This document shows positions 1 through 5,434 of a stretch of 5,903 nucleotides of DNA, in pieces. How positions within the stretch are numbered: the first letter of the stretch is position 1; each line of letters starts with the position of its first letter. The DNA comes from Bacteroidales bacterium (lineage in GTDB: Bacteria > Bacteroidota > Bacteroidia > Bacteroidales > Lentimicrobiaceae), in contig JALHHH010000099.1 of assembly GCA_022837485.1 (NCBI GenBank), forward strand, positions 1 through 5,903. The letters run 5' to 3'. The notes beneath the pieces were generated by a model. It ran no database searches, was not told the DNA's origin, and worked only from the letters and a program-made list of their open reading frames with translations. The position numbers and the translations under genes were made by a program.

Positions 1-360
1 AGTCGGGCATCATTGTTTATGCATCATGCCGGCCAGCGCAATTTTCAATAAATGTACAATCTTTATCCTTACAACCATTTGCCCGATTGCGTATTAGCCT
101 TTATTAGTGTGCGGCGTTCAGCTAAGTCAGCTAAAAATTCCCGTAATCCAAAAAGTCAGGATGCGCGTGACTCTTCGATAGTTCGTGTCGATCAAGCCAA
201 CTACTGCTGTCCGGCAATAATGCTTGTCCGGATTTGGTGAAAGTTGTCAGGTTTGCCGAGAAGCCTGGCCTTGCAATGAACTAAAAAAATGTTCAGCATT
301 CGTAGAATCTTCAATATTTTGCTCAACTGTTAAAATTCTTAAGCTGCACATCTAACGTAT
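1..360. other. Left-edge stretch with no supportable gene
   Basis: No gene can be supported here. All three plus-strand frames are open at the left edge but close within about 105 bases (for example a TAA at 49-51), so the tail of a gene entering from the left is possible but cannot be assigned to a frame. A 62-codon frame at 52-240 has a low-complexity Ser/Lys/Arg/Asn-rich product, no recognisable domain and no promoter of the type seen upstream of the real genes, so it is probably not coding. The minus strand is broken by stops. I see no tRNA or rRNA signature. The only local structures are a short tandem repeat at 118-134 and a spaced TGTCCGG direct repeat (208-214 and 225-231). The part beyond about 280 is AT-rich, like a normal upstream region. 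Confidence 0.5.
118..134. repeat. Two-copy tandem repeat TCAGCTAA
   Basis: TCAGCTAA occurs at 118-125 and again at 127-134, separated by a single G, so the unit is effectively 9 bases. It lies in the non-coding left stretch. With only two copies it may be chance or the remnant of a longer repeat; no function is implied. Confidence 0.5.
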
Positions 361-388
361 CAAAATATTTACGTATTACTATTCATTG

Positions 389-396
389 TATTTTTG
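389..396 (+). promoter_or_regulatory. Candidate -7 element of the CBM48 gene
   Basis: TATTTTTG matches the Bacteroidota -7 consensus TAnnTTTG exactly and lies 48 bases before the start codon at 444. The -33 side is weak: the nearest TTTG-like word is TTTA at 368-371, giving a 17-base spacer instead of the usual 19-21. Transcription would begin near 401-403, inside the inverted repeat at 399-415. The exact -7 match supports the call and the poor -33 lowers it. Confidence 0.45.
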
Positions 397-398
397 CA

Positions 399-415
399 AC
401 GGATTTTTTATCCGT
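399..415. promoter_or_regulatory. Inverted repeat at the predicted transcription start of the CBM48 gene
   Basis: ACGGAT (399-404) and ATCCGT (410-415) are perfect 6-base complements around a loop of five T. The element begins 3 bases after the predicted -7 box, so it covers the predicted transcription start and the first bases of the leader. It could be an operator bound by a dimeric repressor or a small 5' hairpin. A chance repeat cannot be excluded at this arm length. Confidence 0.35.
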
Positions 416-443
416 AAACCATTTATTAACTAAAACACAATCA

Positions 444-752
444 ATGAGTATCAAAAAGCAATTTCTTAAAAGCAAGCCTGTTTGCAAGGTTAGTTTTAAA
501 GTGATGGGAGAACAGGCCGGGAATGCCGGAAAGGTAAATGTTGTTGGAGATTTCAATAACTGGGATGCATCGGGAGATGAGATGAAAAAGCTGAAAGATG
601 GTTCTTTCAGTCATACCGTTGAGCTGGAGACCGGAAAGGAATATCAGTTCAGGTACATTGCCGACGATGCAACCTGGTTCAATGATGATGGTGCCGACAG
701 CTACGTTTCCAGCGGTCAGGGAGATGCTATGAATGGCATTCTTTCTCTTTAG
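444..752 (+). CDS. Small stand-alone CBM48 / isoamylase early-set domain protein (102 aa)
   Basis: The whole 102-residue product is one immunoglobulin-like early-set domain of the kind found at the N-terminus of glycogen-branching and debranching enzymes and in AMPK beta subunits (CBM48/E_set). The hallmark VNVVGDFNNWD is at residues 31-41, followed by a variable turn (DASGDEMKKLKDG, 41-53) and the strand pair ending FRYIADDATWFNDDGAD (69-85). There is no catalytic domain, signal peptide or membrane segment, so it should be cytoplasmic. Related domains bind alpha-glucans such as glycogen; whether this one does is inference. The ATG at 444 is preceded by an A-rich leader without a clear Shine-Dalgarno, normal for this phylum. 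It appears monocistronic, with a promoter candidate at 389-396 and a strong terminator at 774-801. Small single-domain proteins of this sort occur widely in Bacteroidota, usually annotated only by the domain. Confidence 0.88.
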   Translation: MSIKKQFLKSKPVCKVSFKVMGEQAGNAGKVNVVGDFNNWDASGDEMKKLKDGSFSHTVELETGKEYQFRYIADDATWFNDDGADSYVSSGQGDAMNGILSL

Positions 753-773
753 AAATCGAAGCAATAATTCCGG

Positions 774-801
774 CAGCGGCATTTATGCCGCTGTTTTTTT
801 T
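774..801 (+). terminator. Rho-independent terminator after the CBM48 gene
   Basis: CAGCGGCAT (774-782) pairs perfectly with ATGCCGCTG (785-793), giving a GC-rich stem that would close with about four unpaired bases. It is followed immediately by eight T (794-801). It lies 21 bases after the CBM48 stop codon. Read on the minus strand, the same hairpin follows the permease stop codon (806) but has no T-tract after it, so it is probably efficient only for the plus-strand gene. Confidence 0.9.
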
Positions 802-805
802 GTAC

Positions 806-2026
806 TTATTCGAACCTCAAAGCTTTAACCGGGGAGATAAACCGGATTACTACAGAAGGTATAAGCATCATCAGGGTGCAAATGACGAGCGTCGCAAGAT
901 TAATCATAAGAATTTCCGGAATTCCAATAGACACCGGAACACTGGAGACAAAATATGAATCTTCGGGCAGGGGAATAAAACCGGTTTTTGCCTGAATAAA
1001 AATGAGTGTCAGGCCAACAACGTTTCCCCAGAAAAGACCATATCCGGCAATATAAACCGTAGCATAGATAAAGACTTTCCGAATACTGGCCGTTTGTGCA
1101 CCAATAGCTTTCAGAAGGCCGATGGTCCGGGTATTTTCAAGTATCAGGATCAGAAGTGTTGAAATCATGGTAATGCCTGCAACCAATGCCATTAGTATCA
1201 ATATTATCAGCACATTTATGTCCTGAATTTCGATCCAGTCGAATATTTGGGGGTAGAGCTGTCTGATTGTTTGTGTATTGAATTTATAACTGATGGTATT
1301 GTACACATTCTCCGCCACGGTTTCCAAATCTCCGAATCGTTCCACCTTGATTTCCATACCAGAATACATGTCATTGCTCCATTGGTTAAGTCGCTGAATA
1401 TGACGATTATCCCCAAGAATATACATGTCGTCGAATTCTCCAAGTCCGGTATCGTAGATGCCACAGACGGTAAATTTTCTACCTCTTGTAATGTTTTCAC
1501 TGATAAAGTACATCCGGATATCGTCGCCGGTCTTTAATTCAAGAAGTCGGGCTACTTTCTTTGAAATGAGGATTTCGTTTGAAACGATGGTATCGGCAAA
1601 GGCCGGGATGTATCCATCCGTAAGCCTTTCCTTGAAAAAGGACCAGTCGTAGAAAGTGTCAACTCCTTTCAGAACAACGCCGTGAATCTGATTATCGGTT
1701 TTGATAATCCCGGCTTTCAGGCTGAAAGGATGAACGGCAGAAACACCCTGGATATTTCTTAGCTCTTCAATATCAACTTCATCAGACGAAACCGGAGCCG
1801 GTTCAAAGGAGTTATTGGAGTCAAAATTGGTAATCTGGATATGTGCGCCAAAACCAGCAACTTTTTCCCTGACCTGCTTTTGGAAGCCTTGCAGTATTGC
1901 AACGGCAACCAGCATAACTGCCAGTCCGAGAGCAATTCCTGCAATGGAAACCCTGATTACGGGACGGGAAAAGGAATCTTCCTTCCGAGCCCTGATTCTT
2001 CTGCTGATGAAGAGTTCGAAATTCAA
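806..2026 (-). CDS. FtsX-like ABC transporter permease, LolC/LolE type (406 aa)
   Basis: This is a membrane permease of the MacB/LolCE (FtsX) superfamily. The layout fits exactly: a cytoplasmic N-terminus ending in transmembrane segment 1 (about residues 24-46), a large periplasmic domain (about 47-268), then three further membrane segments (about 271-297, 317-345 and 371-395). The conserved cytoplasmic loop after segment 2 reads IGLLKAIGA (302-310), and the protein ends in the typical SPVKALRFE. LolCDE complexes release outer-membrane lipoproteins from the inner membrane, powered by a LolD ATPase. No ATPase gene is present in the window, so the ATPase partner must be encoded elsewhere, and a role in lipoprotein release is inferred from family alone. 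Length is normal for the family. The ATG at 2026 is the only plausible start, with a promoter candidate about 20 bases upstream. The gene is divergent from namZ. Confidence 0.88.
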   Translation of the reverse strand: MNFELFISRRIRARKEDSFSRPVIRVSIAGIALGLAVMLVAVAILQGFQKQVREKVAGFGAHIQITNFDSNNSFEPAPVSSDEVDIEELRNIQGVSAVHPFSLKAGIIKTDNQIHGVVLKGVDTFYDWSFFKERLTDGYIPAFADTIVSNEILISKKVARLLELKTGDDIRMYFISENITRGRKFTVCGIYDTGLGEFDDMYILGDNRHIQRLNQWSNDMYSGMEIKVERFGDLETVAENVYNTISYKFNTQTIRQLYPQIFDWIEIQDINVLIILILMALVAGITMISTLLILILENTRTIGLLKAIGAQTASIRKVFIYATVYIAGYGLFWGNVVGLTLIFIQAKTGFIPLPEDSYFVSSVPVSIGIPEILMINLATLVICTLMMLIPSVVIRFISPVKALRFE

Positions 2027-2039
2027 TGTGTCAAAAGTT

Positions 2040-2072
2040 TATGGCAAAGTTAAGGGTTTAGGTTTAAATTTG
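2040..2072 (+). promoter_or_regulatory. Candidate promoter of namZ
   Basis: TAAATTTG (2065-2072) matches the -7 consensus TAnnTTTG exactly. TATG (2040-2043) is a three-of-four match to the -33 TTTG with a 21-base spacer. The predicted start near 2078-2080 gives a leader of about 33 bases to the ATG at 2112. The -33 side abuts the -7 box of the divergent permease promoter (2045-2052). Confidence 0.45.
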
Positions 2073-2076
2073 CAGA
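2045..2076 (-). promoter_or_regulatory. Candidate promoter of the FtsX-like permease
   Basis: On the minus strand, TAACTTTG (2052-2045) matches the Bacteroidota -7 consensus TAnnTTTG exactly. TCTG (2076-2073) is a three-of-four match to the -33 TTTG with a 20-base spacer. Transcription would start near 2038-2040, leaving a leader of only about a dozen bases before the ATG at 2026. The promoter occupies almost the same DNA as the divergent namZ promoter. Confidence 0.5.
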
Positions 2077-2111
2077 AAAGCCTGTTTTGTAAAAATATAA
2101 GCAACATCCCT

Positions 2112-3305
2112 ATGCTGAAAAACTTTTTTATTCTGATAATAGTGCTTACTGTTTCGTGTGGGAGAGCTCAGACAGGAGTTATTAATACCAGCACAGTACG
2201 TATTACCACGGGAGCTGAGCGGATGGATGCCTACATCGGCATGCTCAAGGGCAAACGGATCGGGGTCGTTGCCAATCAGTCATCGTTAGTTGGCCGGGTC
2301 CATCTGGTAGATACCCTTTTGGAGTCCGGAATAAACTTAGTAAAAGTATTTTCGCCCGAACATGGTTTCAGGGGGGATGCTGAAGCCGGCGCGCTAATAA
2401 ACAACGACACGGATGAACGTACCGGTTTGCCGGTGGTTTCGTTGTACGGTGCAAGAAAAAAGCCTGTACCTGCCGATATAGAGGATCTGGATATGATATT
2501 GTTTGACCTCCAGGACGTGGGAGCCAGATTCTATACGTACATTTCCACGCTTACTTACGTTATGGAAGCCTGTGCCGAACAGGGGAAACAGCTGCTTGTT
2601 CTCGACAGGCCAAATCCCAACGGATATTACATTGACGGGCCTGTTCTGGAGAAGGAGTTTACCTCCTTTGTCGGAATGCACCCGGTGCCGGTGGTTCATG
2701 GTATGACTATGGCAGAATATGCCCGGATGGTTAACGGTGAAAAGTGGCTGGCCGGTGCTGTGATGTGTGATTTGCAATGGGTTACATGCGATGGATATAC
2801 ACATTCCAGCAGGTATACCCTGCCGGTGCGGCCCTCACCTAACCTCCCCGATTCAGTTGCTGTTGCACTTTATCCTTCTCTTTGTTTTTTTGAAGGTACG
2901 GTTGTAAGTGTCGGAAGAGGAACGAACAAGCCATTTAAAGTGATTGGTCATCCTGATTTTCTTGCCGGTGATTACAGTTTTACTCCGAAGAGTATAAAGG
3001 GAGTAAGTGAAAATCCTCCTCAGAAAGATAAAGTATGCTACGGCTTCGATCTGAGTTCAGCGGCTCCAGATATTTCCGATAACGGAGGTCTTCGTCTCGA
3101 ATATCTTATATTAATGTACAATGCCTTAAACGAAAAGACGACGTTTTTCAATTCGTTTTTTGAAAAGCTTGCCGGAACAGCAACGCTGAGAAAACAAATT
3201 ATCGAAGGAAAGAAGTCTGAAGAAATCTATGCTTCATGGAAACCCGGTCTTGATGCATTCAGGGAAGTCAGAGCCAGGTACCTGTTATATCCAGACTTTG
3301 AATAA
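2112..3305 (+). CDS. NamZ-like exo-beta-N-acetylmuramidase lipoprotein (DUF1343, GH171; 397 aa)
   Basis: The product matches the DUF1343/NamZ family, exo-acting muramidases (GH171) that release MurNAc from the non-reducing end of peptidoglycan fragments. Landmarks in order: GKRIGVVANQSS (47-58), SPEHGFRGDAEAG (81-93), DLQDVGARFYTYIST (132-146), DRPNPNG (165-171), VHGMTMAEYA (195-204), RPSPNLP (240-246) and EGTVVSVGRGTNKPF (261-275). The Glu in EHG is a likely active-site residue (inference from conservation). The first 15 residues are hydrophobic and lead into LTVSC, a usable lipobox with lipidation at Cys16. No acidic residues follow the Cys, so a periplasm-facing lipoprotein is more likely than a surface one. 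The open frame continues upstream to 1815, but that would run antisense through the permease gene and bury the signal peptide, so the ATG at 2112 is chosen. Length is normal for the family and the gene is intact. Neighbours offer no MurNAc uptake or recycling partner. Confidence 0.9.
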   Translation: MLKNFFILIIVLTVSCGRAQTGVINTSTVRITTGAERMDAYIGMLKGKRIGVVANQSSLVGRVHLVDTLLESGINLVKVFSPEHGFRGDAEAGALINNDTDERTGLPVVSLYGARKKPVPADIEDLDMILFDLQDVGARFYTYISTLTYVMEACAEQGKQLLVLDRPNPNGYYIDGPVLEKEFTSFVGMHPVPVVHGMTMAEYARMVNGEKWLAGAVMCDLQWVTCDGYTHSSRYTLPVRPSPNLPDSVAVALYPSLCFFEGTVVSVGRGTNKPFKVIGHPDFLAGDYSFTPKSIKGVSENPPQKDKVCYGFDLSSAAPDISDNGGLRLEYLILMYNALNEKTTFFNSFFEKLAGTATLRKQIIEGKKSEEIYASWKPGLDAFREVRARYLLYPDFE

Positions 3306-3338
3306 AAAAACGCAGGTGTTAGGCCTGCGTTTTTTTTT
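3304..3338. terminator. Bidirectional terminator between namZ and the aminotransferase
   Basis: CGCAGG (3311-3316) pairs with CCTGCG (3324-3329) around a 7-base loop, and flanking A7 (3304-3310) and T9 (3330-3338) extend the stem. Each strand therefore shows a GC hairpin followed by a run of U. It sits between the namZ stop (3303-3305, overlapping the A-run) and the aminotransferase stop (3350-3352), so it should end both convergent transcripts. Confidence 0.93.
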
Positions 3339-3349
3339 AACCGACACCA

Positions 3350-4549
3350 TTAAATGGTTCGGCCGGGATAAACCTTCAGTGCTTCTTCGATGCATTTAAC
3401 TGCATTACTAAGGTCTTCTTTGTTAAGGACATAAGCAATTCGTGCTTCATTTTTTCCAAGACCCGGACTGGCGTAAAAGCCGGCTGCAGGTGCAAGCATA
3501 ACGGTTTGCCCTTTATAGTTAAACTCTTCCAGCAGCCAGATGCAGAAATTTTCAGCATCGTCAACAGGCAGGCTGATGACCGTATAGAAAGCACCTTTGG
3601 GCATTGGTGCATAAACACCGGGTATTTTATTTAGTTCGTTAATAATAAGGTCTCTGCGTGAGATATATTCATCGTATACTTCTTTAAAGTAGGATGGCGG
3701 AGTATCGAGGGATGCTTCTCCAATCACCTGTCCGAGGGAGGGTGGGCTCAGGCGGGCCTGGGCAAACTTAAGAGCTGTGGAGATAAGTTTCTTGTTTTTA
3801 GATATCAGTGCTCCGATTCTGACACCGCATTCGCTGTAGCGTTTTGATACGGAATCCATAAGCACTGCATGTTCTTCAAGACCTTCAAGGTTCATAACTG
3901 AAAAATGGGTATTGCCATCGTAGCAGAATTCTCTGTATACTTCGTCCGCAAAAAGATAGAGATCATGCTTGAGAACGATGTCGCGCAGTTGCATCAGCTC
4001 TTCCCTGCTATAAAGGTAGCCGGTGGGGTTATTCGGGTTGCACACCATAATGGCTTTGGTTCTTGGTGTGATGGCTTTTTCGAACCCGGAAACGTCGGGC
4101 AGGGCAAAGCCGTTTGAAATGCTGCTGGTAATGGGAACGACCTTGACGCCTGCGGCAAGGGCAAAAGCGTTATAATTTGTATAAAACGGTTCGGGGATAA
4201 TTACTTCATCGCCCGGGTTCAGGCAAACTTTGAAAGCAAAGGAGATGGCTTCAGAACCTCCGGTAGTAATGATGATATCGTTGTGATCAACGCCAATACC
4301 AATATTCTGATAATAGACAGCCAGTTTGCGTCGGTACGACTCGTTTCCGGCTGAGTGGCTGTACTCAATGACTTTCTGATCGAAATTGCGGATAGCTTTC
4401 AGAGCAACGTCGGGGGTTTGAATATCGGGCTGGCCGATGTTGAGGTGGTAAACCCTGGTACCTCTTTTTTTTGCCGCTTCGGCATATGGGACCAGTTTAC
4501 GAATGGGCGATGCGGGCATTTGGCAACCGCGTTCAGAGATTTTCGGCAT
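3350..4549 (-). CDS. PLP-dependent class I aminotransferase, AspC-like (399 aa)
   Basis: This is a fold-type I, class I/II aminotransferase, transferring amino groups between an amino acid and a 2-oxo acid through pyridoxal phosphate in the cytoplasm. Visible landmarks are NIGQPDI (37-43, substrate side), TGGSE (96-100, phosphate binding), NPNNPTG (171-177), ADEVYREF (201-208, the Asp contacting the cofactor ring nitrogen), the Schiff-base lysine Lys236 in SVSKRYSECGVRIG (233-246), and Arg370 in EARIAYV, expected to bind the substrate carboxylate. All key residues are present. The common Phe in SFSK is Val here. The closest named group is aspartate/aromatic aminotransferase-like; substrate cannot be fixed from sequence, so no gene symbol is given. 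The start at 4549 follows a clear promoter at 4589-4619; a second Met at residue 11 is less likely because it would drop the N-terminal MPKISERG. It is a single-gene unit facing namZ. Confidence 0.93.
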   Translation of the reverse strand: MPKISERGCQMPASPIRKLVPYAEAAKKRGTRVYHLNIGQPDIQTPDVALKAIRNFDQKVIEYSHSAGNESYRRKLAVYYQNIGIGVDHNDIIITTGGSEAISFAFKVCLNPGDEVIIPEPFYTNYNAFALAAGVKVVPITSSISNGFALPDVSGFEKAITPRTKAIMVCNPNNPTGYLYSREELMQLRDIVLKHDLYLFADEVYREFCYDGNTHFSVMNLEGLEEHAVLMDSVSKRYSECGVRIGALISKNKKLISTALKFAQARLSPPSLGQVIGEASLDTPPSYFKEVYDEYISRRDLIINELNKIPGVYAPMPKGAFYTVISLPVDDAENFCIWLLEEFNYKGQTVMLAPAAGFYASPGLGKNEARIAYVLNKEDLSNAVKCIEEALKVYPGRTI

Positions 4550-4588
4550 GACTTATATTTTTAAGCTGTGATTCGATCAAAACCGGAG

Positions 4589-4619
4589 CAAAGGTATAAG
4601 CAAAATCCGGAGTAACAAA
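4589..4619 (-). promoter_or_regulatory. Promoter of the aminotransferase gene
   Basis: Read on the minus strand, TTTG (4619-4616), a 19-base spacer and TACCTTTG (4596-4589) reproduce the Bacteroidota housekeeping promoter (TTTG, 19-21 bases, TAnnTTTG) without a mismatch. Transcription would begin near 4582, giving a leader of about 33 bases to the start codon at 4549. This is the best promoter match in the window and was the pattern against which the others were judged. Confidence 0.7.
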
Positions 4620-4628
4620 TTTGCCTGT

Positions 4629-4658
4629 ACGATTTTCAGATTATATTGCTGAAAACGT
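4629..4658. repeat. Inverted repeat upstream of the aminotransferase promoter
   Basis: TTTTCAG (4633-4639) and CTGAAAA (4649-4655) are perfect complements around a 9-base AT-rich loop. Allowing one bulged A at 4632, the arms extend to ACG and CGT, about 10 pairs in total. It sits just upstream of the -33 element. It could be a regulator-binding site; there is no T-run next to it, so it is not an obvious terminator. Confidence 0.35.
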
Positions 4659-4735
4659 TAAGACGGTAAGGATTAATACAACCTTTTCGGATGCCTGGGT
4701 ACGGATGATTCAGTCCTTTAATATTGCAATAAAGC

Positions 4736-4758
4736 AAAAAGCCGGCATAAACCGGCTT
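4736..4758 (-). terminator. Rho-independent terminator of the DUF1573 gene
   Basis: AAGCCGG (4739-4745) pairs with CCGGCTT (4752-4758) around a 6-base loop. On the minus strand the hairpin is followed directly by five T (4740-4736, shared in part with the stem) and then more T-rich sequence. It begins 23 bases past the DUF1573 stop codon (4784-4782) and would separate that gene from the aminotransferase downstream. Confidence 0.82.
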
Positions 4759-4781
4759 AGTTCTGGCAGACTTTAAGAAAT

Positions 4782-5252
4782 TTATTTTGCTACCGGGGTA
4801 GTTCCGGGGCTAACGGTTTTTTCCGGGATCAGGCTTTCTTCATTTTTCTTAATGATATTACCGGAGATTCTTAGTACCACGGGTGTATTTTTAGCATTCG
4901 ACATTACCGTAACCGATTTGTTGATCGGTCCCATGCGGTTGGTGTCGTATTTGACCTTAATAGTTGATTTTTTACCCGGGAGAATGGGTTCCCTTGGCCA
5001 TTGTGGAACGGTACAACCGCAAGAAGATCTGACGCTTGACAGGATCAGTGGTTCTTTTCCTGTGTTAGTGAATTCAAACTCACAGTTTCCATCGCCGCCA
5101 ACGTAGAGGGTACCGTAATCGTGTACGGTTTTATCGAAAGAAATCTCTGCTGCATTGGGGTTGTTTTCGGCTGCTTCCTGTTTTACTTCCTGTGCATTAC
5201 TGAGCTGAATGCCAAAAAATATGACTGTCAGAAGTGTTAGTGCTTTTTTCAT
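4782..5252 (-). CDS. Secreted DUF1573 family protein (156 aa)
   Basis: A Sec signal peptide (MKKALTLLTV to SNA, residues 1-20, likely cut before Gln21) is followed by a short Glu/Asn-rich linker and a single DUF1573 domain (about 36-134). The domain shows the family pattern: ISFDKTVHDYGTLYVGG (37-53), CEFEFTNTGKEPLIL (57-71), the signature SSCGCTVPQWP (76-86), and PGKKSTIKVKYDTN (92-105). This is an immunoglobulin-like fold related to ASPM/SPD-2/Hydin domains. The function of DUF1573 proteins is unknown; the CGC motif (78-80) could form a disulphide or bind a ligand. A Pro/Thr-rich tail (143-155) ends the protein. An in-frame ATG at 5276 would add eight residues (MFIKKLIP); the ATG at 5252 is preferred because it begins a standard MKK signal peptide. 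The product should be periplasmic or outer-membrane-facing. It has its own promoter and terminator and is divergent from the next gene. Confidence 0.87.
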   Translation of the reverse strand: MKKALTLLTVIFFGIQLSNAQEVKQEAAENNPNAAEISFDKTVHDYGTLYVGGDGNCEFEFTNTGKEPLILSSVRSSCGCTVPQWPREPILPGKKSTIKVKYDTNRMGPINKSVTVMSNAKNTPVVLRISGNIIKKNEESLIPEKTVSPGTTPVAK

Positions 5253-5282
5253 CGGTATTAATTTTTTGATGAACAATTATGA

Positions 5283-5299
5283 TGTCCTTAGCAAGGACA
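5283..5299. promoter_or_regulatory. Perfect 17-base inverted repeat at the DUF1573 transcription start
   Basis: TGTCCTT (5283-5289) and AAGGACA (5293-5299) are perfect complements separated by AGC. The repeat overlaps the downstream end of the predicted -7 box (5298-5305) and is centred on the predicted transcription start near 5291. A position like this fits an operator that blocks polymerase, or a hairpin at the very 5' end of the mRNA. It is upstream of both possible start codons. Confidence 0.45.
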
Positions 5300-5329
5300 A
5301 ATTTAATGGATAAATTCCGGAATTGTAAA
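5298..5329 (-). promoter_or_regulatory. Candidate promoter of the DUF1573 gene
   Basis: On the minus strand, TAAATTTG (5305-5298) matches TAnnTTTG exactly, with TTTA (5329-5326) as a three-of-four -33 match at a 20-base spacer. The predicted start near 5291 leaves about 39 bases to the preferred ATG at 5252, or 15 to the alternative ATG at 5276. Confidence 0.5.
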
Positions 5330-5351
5330 GAAATTTAGACTTTTTGCATTT

Positions 5352-5364
5352 CACAAAGTTTGTG
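5352..5364. repeat. Short palindrome CACAAAGTTTGTG between two divergent genes
   Basis: CACAAA and TTTGTG are perfect complements around a single G. The palindrome lies between the DUF1573 promoter and the lipoprotein start at 5435, where a shared regulator could bind. No sequence in the window repeats it, so this is only a candidate operator. Confidence 0.3.
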
Positions 5365-5434
5365 CCATATTTCAGAAAATAATATTTTTTTTCTCGATCA
5401 AGTTCCTTTACTTTACGGATTAATTCAACGACTC

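Noticed and set aside
208..231. TGTCCGG direct repeats as a mobile-element target duplication
   Set aside because: Seven-base words 17 bases apart are expected by chance, and no element or terminal inverted repeats lie between them.
52..240. 62-codon open frame in the left stretch
   Set aside because: Biased, low-complexity product with no domain and no promoter or initiation context; frames this short arise by chance.
441..782. 113-codon minus-strand frame opposite the CBM48 gene
   Set aside because: Its start is inside the terminator hairpin and it mirrors a gene with clear domain homology; it is an antisense shadow.
1815..2111. 99-codon in-frame N-terminal extension of the namZ gene
   Set aside because: It lies antisense within the permease gene, crosses both promoters, has no conserved content, and would bury the lipoprotein signal peptide that begins at 2112.
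2394..2804. 136-codon minus-strand frame inside namZ
   Set aside because: Fully antisense to a well-supported gene, rich in Cys/His/Ile as expected for a reverse reading, with no promoter.
5253..5276. Upstream ATG at 5276 as start of the DUF1573 protein
   Set aside because: Not excluded, but it places eight extra residues before a typical MKK signal peptide and leaves a very short leader, so the ATG at 5252 is preferred.
410..5420. TTTACGGAT shared between the CBM48 leader (410-418, reverse strand) and the lipoprotein upstream region (5412-5420)
   Set aside because: A single shared 9-base word in nearly 6 kb is expected by chance, and the inverted-repeat context is absent at the second site.
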